From Biomphalaria glabrata (Eukaryota; Mollusca; Gastropoda; Planorbidae), in the NCBI RefSeq assembly GCF_947242115.1, contig NC_074711.1, positions 4,582,001-4,646,000 of the forward strand: 64,000 bases of DNA, written 5' to 3'. Under the pieces are notes generated by a model, which was not told where the DNA came from, searched no databases, and saw only the letters and a program-made list of their open reading frames with translations. This document shows, one piece after another, positions 55,701-64,000 of the stretch; the first letter of the stretch is position 1, and each line of letters begins with the position of its first letter. A program made the position numbers and the translations under genes.

Positions 55701-58383
55701 ATGACTTAAATTGTGATAGTCAATAAGTGAATTACTAATAGACTAGACCAGTGATGCCCAAAATACGGCCTGCGGGCCAGATCCGGCCCACCGAAATGTT
55801 GGCACGTAGAGTAGACCCCCCTTCCTTTTTCCAAAAAATAAAAAGGTTGACTTATGTACCGGTATCTTTACCTAAATAAAAGATTGTTAAACTACGCCTA
55901 CAGATTGGAGGATGGATAGGAATACTTAGGCTACCAACGACACGAAAATGAGTCGGTAGTAAAGCTAACTACAATGTTGCTCTGTTTTAAGTAAATCGCT
56001 TCAGATATCAAAATCCTTAATGTAAGTACTAGATCCAAGGGTTTCTAATCAATTAGTTACAAATTCAGGTAAATTTCATTTCAATTTTTTTTTTTTACCT
56101 TTTCGTTCATGTGGCCCGCGACACGAGTGTCAGAAATTATAATGGCCCGCAGTATACTTAATATAGACATATCTTATTATTTTATATAGAGTAAAGGATG
56201 GTTGTCGGACACGCTAAGCCATTCTCCGGCCATTTTTAAGTTTCAAAATTCATAACTCTGTAATGGTCTAACCTATGAATAAACTGATGGTGTCAATGAA
56301 TTCGTCATCCTTTTGTCTATAAAAATAGCTATTTTGTAATGTATCACTACGCATAGTTAAAATTAGATCTGATGTGAAGAGGGGTAGGTTGGGTTTTCTG
56401 ATGCGTAAAAGTTTTCGTCATGATTTTTGTCTCTGTAAAAGTTGTTGGCCAGTTTGGAGATTTATCGGACACTTCAAAGGAAATAGATGTCTTCTATATA
56501 TTAAACATGTTATTATTAAGACATTTCATCCTTAATTTTATTATTCTGTATATTAGCGCAACGACACAAGCCATATTATCACTTTTCCCACGCTCCACGC
56601 TTTCATTCTCGGCTTGTAACTGACGTCACACCACGACCACTACTTTGGGCCTAGCCTAGCTGGTCGCGCTAGGGGAAAAAATCGCCTCTGTTGGGGGTGA
56701 GAAGAGGAGGAGGATTCTCTCTAGTCTACCTACGGGGCACTTTTTTTTCCCCGTAGCACAGCTCCACTAGCGCAGTGCGTGCCTGTCTCACCTTAGCCTT
56801 TATGGTACCAGTCAGATAATTGCTAGTCTCCTGCTTTTTTTTTTTTAGAGCGTGTAATGGTATGCTTAAGAGACGTGGAAAAAAAAAAGGGGTGGGGGTG
56901 GGGAGACTTCATGTAGTATACTCTCTTTTGATTTTGACAATCTCTTAGAATGTTGATGTTTCACACAATGGCAATTTAGTGCACCTGGTCGATCAATAAT
57001 TGTAGGCTCGAGGTCTACAATGATATTGCTATTGTGACTTTCTTTTTTTCAGCTGCCCATTGATGCCAATTTATTATTGTATGCATATGTGCACTTAAGT
57101 GCTATAACATTTGTACATATTTGTTGCAAATTAAATGGTTTAAAATAAATGGTTATACGTTTTGCATACACCACATTAACTTTTTTTTTTATAAATATGT
57201 TACGAATTTTTTTTTTGTGAAACATGTAACAAACACACACAAGAACACATACATAACTTAAATATACATTTTGTACTATATTATTTTAACAAACAACAAA
57301 ATTATTCTTGTAAATGTTTTAAAAAAAAACAATAACAATTTGTTTATTTCCCCATAAGTACTGTGTCAAGTTATTTCCCTTTGATGACTAGCGTCATATG
57401 ACGATATGTTTTCTTATTCACTTCAGAAAGGTAAAACTTGTTGGCCTCCCCCTATTTACATGTTTAAGTGGGAAAGGAGAGTCTGGGTTGTACAATTTAT
57501 CTGTTTCTAGTGCCTATTTAGAAGTATTATATCTGGGTTTTATTTTAATTGGGTAATGCATCTAGGGGCTTAAAAATCGTCTTAGCTCCAGACCCTATCT
57601 CGTTCTTCCCCTTGGGAGAAAAAAAGCTAAGTTTTACAGTAGTCTACTTTGACCCAAGATAAAATTACTTTCTCTCAATATAAAAGGGAGCTGTACGTGT
57701 CGGAAGTGTGACAAAATAGTCCATGCGCAATATTTATGCGGAAGTTGGGTAGTAAACATTCGAATAAAGAAGATTTAATAATAATACATCGAGGTGTCCG
57801 ATATGCGAGACGAAACCCGGGTGTCCGACAACCATCCTTTACTCTAATACAGACGTCATATAGACTAGACTCTATAATTAAGTCTTAAGTTAATATACTA
57901 AATAGATCTAGTCTTATTCATAAATAAATATAAAATTAAAATACTTAAAATTAATTATCTACTGACTTAATTAAAGTTAATTAAACTTAATATTAATTAG
58001 ATCTATACACTGCTGCTGCAGCTTATAATTTATACAGAACTAGACTAGTGATTGATTAGTCACTCGTTTTCACTAGACTTTAACAGTTAAAAGTGTCTCC
58101 TGTCCTGCATGCAATCATTTTTTCAATCATCATGATTAAAATGATAATGTCATGAATGATCATGCAATGCTGCACTGCATGGCTATGCTATGCATATCCG
58201 ATATCGTTACTCAAGTCCAAGACCAAGTCGAGTCAAGTTACTGTAGACTGTAGACTTTTTTTTTTAAGTCAGTAGTGTAGATGATCAGTAGCTTAAGTAA
58301 GCGCTAGGCTAATCTTAAACAAGGTTTGTAATATTCTAAAGCTCATTGTGTAAGACTTACGTTGCATTACTAGAGGAATTCAT
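52753..58383 (-). CDS. PTGES3: HSP90 co-chaperone p23 / prostaglandin E synthase 3
   Basis: Seven coding exons on the minus strand: 58383-58361, 54532-54343, 54092-53991, 53877-53791, 53647-53597, 53472-53448 and 52772-52753. All are GT-AG with matching phases, totalling 498 bp or 165 aa (human 160). Residues about 9-110 form the p23/CS beta-sandwich. It opens with PPPPIMWAQRKDKLFLTVQL and ends with the p23 signature FWPRLLKDSKKVHYLKTDFE followed by KWRDEDD. The tail is acidic with a glycine- and methionine-containing stretch (EMMQSMGGLQGGAGADLG) and ends DQEDSDDENLPDLQ, matching the family's DDEKMPDLE terminus. The known role is stabilising ATP-bound HSP90 with its clients in the cytosol; whether this protein has the prostaglandin synthase activity is open. 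Intron 1 (3.8 kb) carries three DNA transposons. Confidence 0.95.
54815..55011. mobile_element. hAT-type MITE, 197 bp, in p23 intron 1
   Basis: Termini CAGCGGTTCTCAACC and (reversed) CAGGGGTTCTCAACC, flanked by GTTTAATC (54807-54814) and GTTTAAAC (55012-55019), 8 bp with one mismatch. Contains GGGGTCGCGACCC near the right end. Confidence 0.9.
55400..55490 (+). repeat. SINE family A, head only
   Basis: GCTGGCTGCCTGGCCCTGTG with the A-box-like part and GCGCTCTGGACTGTC; the B box is degraded (TTAGAACCCTGCC). In p23 intron 1. Confidence 0.6.
55749..56151. mobile_element. hAT-type element, right end missing, in p23 intron 1
   Basis: Left end CAGTGATGCCCAAAATACGG, interior matching 24227-24870, and GTGGCCCGCGACACGAGTGT near the right. 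The last ~27 bp including the terminal repeat are absent and no matching duplication is seen. Confidence 0.75.
56189..57844. mobile_element. TA-flanked TIR transposon, 1656 bp, in p23 intron 1
   Basis: Perfect inverted termini of 24 bp starting GAGTAAAGGATGGTTGTC, each bordered by TA (56187-56188 and 57845-57846). A TA duplication points to the IS630/Tc1/mariner (incl. pogo) group. Words related to the inner part of the terminus (ATCGGACAC at about 56463, GTGTCCGATA at about 57794) recur inside. The longest reading frame is under 70 codons and resembles no transposase, so it is non-autonomous. Confidence 0.85.
58361..58383 (-). CDS. PTGES3: p23 coding exon 1 (23 bp)
   Basis: ATG plus seven codons' worth of sequence (MNSSSNA and two bases of T) before an ideal GTAAGT donor at 58360-58355. 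Joined to the acceptor at 54533 it reads MNSSSNATHLPPPPIMWAQR in frame. The exon is too short to find by ORF length and is called from phase, donor quality and the need for an ATG. Confidence 0.75.
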
Positions 58384-58389
58384 TTTATT

Positions 58390-59190
58390 TAACGTATTAA
58401 ATATTAAAGGTAAATTCCACTAAAACAGCGAAAATACAAATAGGCGTAGGAAATTAATCACAACACGCCGCAAATAAACGTAATGCGCATGTCACATAAC
58501 AGAGGAAGCGATTACAGCACGTAGTAGTTGCCAACTGTATATATCGTTTGCGGTGAAGTCCAAGGGTAGATAAAGGCCCAAATTTACTAAAGGAAAAATT
58601 TACTTTTGATACAATTCCCCCCCCCCGCTTTAAGCACTTAGAATTAAACTATCTTTCACATTCTTATTTTATAAAATATTGATTATATGGATATTTTACC
58701 TCTTGTTCACCCCTAAAATTGTATGAACATAAATTGGAATCGATACCTTTCCGGATCAACAGTGAAATAATACACAAGAGAATTCCAGAACTTAAAAAAA
58801 ACGAAACAAATATTGCTAATAGGTCACTTTTTATTAATGAATAGGACACTAGAGCTAAATCTATATTTTCAATTTTCAGTTAATAACTGTAGCAATAGAG
58901 GATATAAAGATTTAGATTCACAGATTTTAAGACATCTTTATTTAATGCTTGTTAATTTATTTCAGGGATATCCATTTTTGTTTTCCTAGCAGCCTTTCTC
59001 AATCTAAAACTCGAAATGAGGCGTAATACCGCTAGTGCTAAGATGTCATCGTAGAGTCTAGATTTTATCTTTCGTGGTCGAATGCTTGTAGTGGTTGCTT
59101 TATTTACACTTTCTATATTTAATGCCTTCTCTCTCTCCCCCTCCCTTTTAATTGAAACAGATATATTTATTTATTCAAACACCGTCAAGC
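58390..59190. other. Region upstream of p23, possible promoter
   Basis: Just above exon 1 there is no TATA box or CpG-rich block that I can point to. Further right is AT-rich intergenic sequence. Confidence 0.35.
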
Positions 59191-59195
59191 ACACC

Positions 59196-59345
59196 GGATG
59201 GCTTCCTGACCGTGCGGTTTGCGCTCTGGCCTGATGTTTAGATTTATCGATAATCCCTGGTTCAAACACTGCCCATCCCCCGTCATCCTGCGAGAGGTTT
59301 CAACTCTGAAGGAACATCCGAAACATGTAAAACATTTTTTTACAA
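59196..59345 (+). repeat. tRNA-derived SINE, family A
   Basis: GGATGGCTTCCTGACCGTGC head, GGTTCAAACACTGCCCATCC around the B box, and tail GAACATCCGAAACATGTAAA followed by ACATTTTTTTACAAAC. Confidence 0.83.
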
Positions 59346-60024
59346 ACAAACACCGAATAGATACTTAAATCACAGACCTATATACGACTGAGAGCTTGTA
59401 CTGACTTGTCCGCATGGACACAAAGAAAGGAAAACATTCATAGATTGTAAGAGTAGCGACTACGTTCTCTTCACCAACTCAAAGTACATGTGTGGGCGAG
59501 AACTTAGAGTAAAACACACCCAACTATCCATCTATATTGATCTAGGCCTAAAATCCCTAAACAGAGAGTGAAAACTTAAACAGACCACTCATGGAGGACA
59601 ATATCACAAAGAGGACATTATGTCCTACTAAGCCGAACTTCTGGTAAACCTTTTCAAAGACGTTTTAAATCAGCCGCAACTTCACCAGATGATAAATTTG
59701 GTGTGTGTGTGTGAGAGAGAGAGAGAGGGGGGGGTGGGTGGAGATTAAAAAATAAAAATAGGTAGCACGTAAGGCCTACAGGGCCGGATTTAAGTAAGTG
59801 GAGATCCTGTGCAAGATTTTTCAGAAGCCTTTAAACCCTCTTACATTAACAAAATGACCTTAACCAATACACTAATCATAAGCATATAAAATTTTGAAGT
59901 AAGAAGAAGGTCCTGTAAATTTCATGCTGACATATCTTAACTTTTGAAAGTGATGCTTTGGTAATTTTGCCTTAAAATTTGTTACATTAAAGCGTTTGAA
60001 GTTGGAATAGAGCTAGATCTAGTT

Positions 60025-60195
60025 CCATATACTCTAGGACAAATTTGTACAAATGCTCCTTCTTCCGTAGTGAAGAATGGAATGGGTTGTCTGAGCTAGC
60101 CAGGAAAACCAGTGACTTGGCAGAATTTAAGTCATTAATTAACATTCGTGACTAGATTGACCTGGGCACACGCGTATGACGTAATCATCTTCGTA
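60025..60195 (+). mobile_element. CR1/L2-type LINE 3' end (AAGATA-tail family)
   Basis: CTAGGACAAATTTGTACAAA, GAATGGGTTGTCTGAGCTAG, GCCAGGAAAACCAGTGACTT and GTAATCATCTTC; it breaks off before the tail. Confidence 0.75.
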
Positions 60196-60441
60196 TCTTT
60201 AAAGTGTTGTAAATCTATAACATTCGCTTAACCAGGATTCTTTCTCGGGGTTGGGTGGGTTAAAAAATGTTTCATTTTTTTATTTAACATTAAATAATTA
60301 TTAAGAGAAAAACAATCACTCTGTATGCTGTATAAAGGATGTATCGACTTAAAAAAAAAAGCCTTTTTAATGTTTTTCTTGTTTATGTTTAATAAGCATT
60401 TTTAGGGTCAGGCTCTAAGCGGCCACGCAGTTTGCATTGTG

Positions 60442-60690
60442 TAATTCGTGGTCGAGAGGCTAAGCACGACTGGACGTAACTTTATGGCTATTATACCTAT
60501 GAAGGGGGCTTGAGGTTCGACACCCGACTCGAGCAGAGTTGTGTTTACTGCAATGAGCACCTAAAGGCAGCACGGAAAACCTTCTCCCAGATACCATCCC
60601 CTCCCCCAACCGGTCCACAAATGAGATTGGATCATAGCGCTCTGAGAATGCTATAAGCATGAAAGTAGCGCAATATAAAAGCTGTGATTA
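60442..60690 (+). repeat. tRNA-derived SINE, family C (best copy)
   Basis: Head GTGGTCGAGAGGCTAAGCAC, B-box-like GAGGTTCGACACCC, body ACAAATGAGATTGGATCATA, and an end GTAGCGCAATATAAAAGCTG followed by an ATT repeat. Confidence 0.8.
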
Positions 60691-61169
60691 TTATTTATTT
60701 TTTTCGGCGCTAATAATTAGGTCCTTATCTATCCCCATCCATGCTACTGTTTTTGGAAACGCGCTTGAGTTGGGGTAGTGGAGTGATGACCGATAACAGA
60801 TCCACCAAAATCACGCAGGAGTAGACCAATAAATGATAACAATCCTTACAAAAAAATAAGATTTTAAGGTCGACGTGTTTTATCTAGTATTTTCCTGGAA
60901 AGCGTATTGACTTATTATTAAACAACAAAAAGTAGGCCGAGAAACAAAAAAAAAACAAACAAACAAACTCATTGCACACAAACAAACGAAACAAAAAATA
61001 ATAATAAAAAAATAAAAATAAAAATAAAAAATGAACAAAACATAAAAATACTTTAAAAAACAACAACAAAAAAGCTTATCTAAGGGGAAGATCTCCGCAC
61101 TTAGGCCTACACATATATATTTCAATAATGTAGAATGTATTTCCATTATTCGATATCAAGCAAATTAAT

Positions 61170-61275
61170 TAATTACAAATAATAATAATAAGGCTTGTCT
61201 TTGAGGAATGCAATATTTCCTGTGGCTACGCAGCCCCAGCTGCGACCAACATATTTTTCCACATCTAGCGCAGGC
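61170..61275 (-). mobile_element. LINE 3' tail (13340 family)
   Basis: GGCTACGCAGCCCCAGCTGC and ACCAACATATTTTTCCACAT match the 3' end at 13388-13435. No coding part. Confidence 0.6.
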
Positions 61276-61291
61276 ATTATTAGGGCCTAAT

Positions 61292-61412
61292 TATTTGACT
61301 AATTTGTTAATTTATTCATGTTTTGTTAGGTACAATAAATAATTGTTTAAAGTTTCAACTTAATGGAGAATAGGGGTGGGAGAAATAACGAGTGCAATAA
61401 TTTAAGGGGACC
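61292..61412 (+). repeat. Dispersed repeat Y, partial
   Basis: AGGTACAATAAATAATTGTT and GGGTGGGAGAAATAACGAGT match the 3' half of the other Y copies. Confidence 0.5.
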
Positions 61413-61494
61413 AAACCCTACATATTTAGCGATATCTGTGAATACTTATGGATTAATTTCCCTTGTTGCTATCCAACGAAATAATTAATAACCA

Positions 61495-61740
61495 GTTTTT
61501 AATTAGGCCTGCTTCTTCTCTCAGCTTTTTGTTGGCTCGGCGCTCTTTCGCCCTGGCCACTCTCCTTGCTTCGTATCTCGTGACTCCGACACTCACAGCT
61601 TCACGCAAGGAGAAGCGATCGAGAGCTAGTGCTTCCCAGCCGTGAATGTCGATATCGCACTCCTTGAAGGAGCTCTTAAGGGTGCTACAATCTCTACCGC
61701 GAACTAGTTCGGAAACACAAGCTCCAGGTAGATGAAAACT
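61495..61740 (-). mobile_element. LINE C-terminal fragment
   Basis: The minus strand reads LKSSFKECDIDIHGWEALAL, DRFSLREAVSVGVTRYEARR and VARAKERRANKKL in one frame. This is the TLKxxLKxCDIDxxxWExLAxDR block of LINE C-termini. Confidence 0.75.
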
Positions 61741-61990
61741 CTGTCAAACTTTTCAAGCGGCAAGCGACGTTTTGGAAATGGCCGTTTAGGCGCCAGGAGT
61801 TCTGTTGATGTTGTTAATGCACACGATTTTGTAAAAAAAACAAAAAACAACCCATATTTTCTAAGCGACAAAAAAAAAATCAAATAAAAAAATCACAGCT
61901 AACTGTAACAAGCGAGACCCGAGAACAAGAGGAATGGACATTGAAGGACGCCCCTTTGTCGATCCCATCAACTTCAGTTGATGCTTGCAG

Positions 61991-62248
61991 CCCGTGTAGA
62001 GAACAATTGTAGCCTACCCCCAGCCTGCACTTCCAAGCAAGTCTGTTGGTATCACATGCCAGCTTAGGTCAGGTCCCGGGTAGAGAACAATAGTAGTAAC
62101 CTACCCCCAGCCTGCACTTCCAAGCAAGTCTGTTGGTATCACATGCCAGCTTAGGTCAGGTCCCGGGTAGAGAACAATGGTAGTAGCCTACCCCCAGCCT
62201 GCACTTCCAAGCAAGTCTGTTGGTATCACATGCCAGCTTAGGTCAGGT
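61991..62248. repeat. Minisatellite, 84-87-bp unit x3
   Basis: Units start at 61991, 62075 and 62162 with CCCGGGTAGAGAACAA (CCCGTGTAGAGAACAA in the first). They share GCCTGCACTTCCAAGCAAGT and CACATGCCAGCTTAGGTCAG almost without change, so the array is recent. Confidence 0.94.
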
Positions 62249-62279
62249 CCCACTACCGCCCCTGGGACCCACATGAGAT

Positions 62280-63260
62280 GAAAAAAAAAAAATTAAAAAC
62301 ACTTTTTGAACAAGACAATAACGCTACTTCCTTTATAATTTACTCAACTTTTCAAGGAATGCTGAAATACACGAAGTCCAGTCCGTTAAGCTAATTATTT
62401 TCTCTTTCCTTAGCCAAATTATAGTTTTACAGGTGTGGACAGCCAGCTAGTTATTATTTTTTTTTATCAGCGATATAGGCCTACAATGAACTGCTTGTAT
62501 GAAAATAGTTAAGCCGTTTTTTTAGATCGGGTCCACCCACCCAGGTTTTACAAGTTTCCACGAAGTTACGAATTGAATAGAGGTAATGTAATTAAACAAA
62601 AAAAACAACAACTTTCGACGGGTCAGACACTTTTACGTTCTTTTTCGACATTTCTGTCTCGCATTTTTAACCGACTATACTTTTTAAATGTCTCATTTGA
62701 CACACTGTAGTGGTTTCGAAATATCCGCTTGTAGCAGGGAATCGTTGACGCTGTTAGTTTTTAATAGAGTGCATTTGATTTTATCAAATTATTATTATTG
62801 TTTGCTAAAATAATTTTATTTGTTGATAATACATTTTTGAAAGACTTGACGGAAAAAAATATTGTTTCTTTACATCGGAAAATAATTAGAGAAATGCTTA
62901 TTCGTAGTTATAAGTCCTCCAGGCCTATAAATCCGGCACTGGGAAATTTTAATTTTACTCAAGACGGCAAAAGACGTGGAATCATGCTTTGTCCTGATTT
63001 AAAGTCCTACAGGACAGTTTGACAGAGAGAATGAACAAGAGACAGACATGAAAACATTCAGGTTTGAGAGTATCCAAAATCCCTATTGATAATATTTATT
63101 GTGCAAGTATCTCTAAAATCACTAACAAAATGAGCTTAACATATATTTTAGGGTTTACCTGTAAAACAATGTCCATTTCATTTCATGACCATACTCGAAG
63201 TGTGTAGATGAAATATTAGGTCATCTAGTATGTGTGACTGGCTGGACTTACTGACACAAA
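62280..63260. other. Intergenic stretch, nothing recognised
   Basis: AT-rich. An open frame at 62798-63022 codes for 74 residues without family resemblance or splice context, so it is not called. Confidence 0.4.
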
Positions 63261-63289
63261 TTTTGAACATAAGACTATCAGACAAAAAC

Positions 63290-63520
63290 AACCAATAACA
63301 TAAGATTAGCAAAGACATGTCAACAGATAAGAACAACCAAGAACATAAAATAAGAGAAATGTCAAAAGCCAACAACATAAGATTAGCATATAAATGCTAA
63401 GAGATAAGAACACAAGATTAACAGACAAATGCCAACAGACAAGAACATAAGATAAGCAGAGAAATGTCAACAGACAAGAACATAAGATTAGCAGACAAAT
63501 GCCAACAGACAAGAACATTG
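63290..63520. repeat. Minisatellite, about 35-bp unit, degenerate
   Basis: Units of the form AACATAAGATTAGCAGACAA followed by ATGCCAACAGACAAG. The last two (63444 and 63479) are nearly identical at 35-bp spacing; the left ones are diverged. Confidence 0.85.
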
Positions 63521-64000
63521 GCTTTAGTATCAGACTGCCATAACATAATTTATATCTTCCACTAAGTCTGCACAGGTCCTCTTAAAATGCTAATACTGTT
63601 CAAATAAAAAAAAAAGGTTTTGACAGTCACATGGATTTTATTCCACATCTAATTACAGAAGAAATCATCAATCTCAAAATATCAATAGGGATTCAATATG
63701 CTTGGTCTAAGTCTCATTCAACAACAAATACATAAACAAATAAAATACGAACAATCTAAGTGGTTTGAGATTGTCTCATTGAACTAGTCCATTACAATAC
63801 TTTTATAATAATCATGTTCATTTTTTTTTATCTCAGCATAAAGGATTACAGACCTGTTTCAATATGTCTACAATTTCGAATAAAACAGCAAACACATATA
63901 CAGTACTTAAAAGCATTAACAGTCATTATAAACAAGTCTAAACATGTAACTAATTGTGTACAATGTTGAGTTTTATACATTTCTATTTTTAAATGAATAA

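Noticed and set aside
62798-63022. 74-codon open frame on plus
   Set aside because: AT-rich chance frame; no conserved motif and no neighbouring exons.
63560-64000. Possible 3' untranslated region of a gene off the right edge
   Set aside because: There is an AATAAA on the minus strand near 63640 and the sequence is UTR-like, but no coding exon is present to anchor it.
1-64000. A co-ordinated new gene system linking the four genes
   Set aside because: CLINT1, ABCF2, METTL27 and p23 belong to unrelated pathways, are widely spaced and sit in mixed orientations separated by transposon-rich DNA.

Overview
This window looks like a piece of a gastropod genome, most likely a freshwater pulmonate (planorbid-like) snail. 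The evidence is small exons in long AT-rich introns, standard GT-AG splicing, proteins close to other lophotrochozoan orthologues, dense CTAGATCT-rich simple sequence, and mollusc-type tRNA-derived SINEs and LINE tails. The species call is inference.

Four protein-coding genes can be rebuilt exon by exon with consistent reading phase. (1) The minus strand from the left edge to 12838 holds CLINT1/epsinR, an ENTH-domain clathrin adaptor; its 3' part lies outside the window and intron 1 is about 7.4 kb. (2) The plus strand 27139-33876 holds ABCF2, complete in 14 coding exons (626 aa), with two ABC ATPase domains. (3) The plus strand 41294-49471 holds a METTL27 (WBSCR27)-like methyltransferase, complete in 5 coding exons (219 aa). 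(4) The minus strand 52753-58383 holds the HSP90 co-chaperone p23 (PTGES3), complete in 7 coding exons (165 aa). CLINT1 and ABCF2 are divergent; METTL27 and p23 converge tail to tail. They look like unrelated housekeeping genes (vesicle traffic, ribosome/translation-linked ATPase, methyltransferase, chaperone) and nothing suggests that they act together.

The rest is a graveyard of mobile DNA. There are several LINE families: an RNase H-bearing one at 5.9-7.4 kb, a CR1/L2-type one with ten 3'-end copies, a family with a GAA-repeat tail, and families with a C2H2-finger C-terminus. There are three tRNA-derived SINE families. At least seven non-autonomous DNA transposons keep terminal inverted repeats and target-site duplications: hAT-type with 8 bp, one with TTAA, one with TA. 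Two nested insertions can be dated relative to each other. There are also several minisatellites and at least three dispersed repeats that I cannot classify.

I did not find a new multi-gene system. The most interesting signals are the transposon structures: a 1.6-kb element whose internal repeats carry degenerate copies of its own terminus, a hAT copy with a full target duplication but lacking one terminus, and a 1.66-kb TA-flanked element in the p23 intron. No tRNA, rRNA, CRISPR array or bacterial-type feature was seen.
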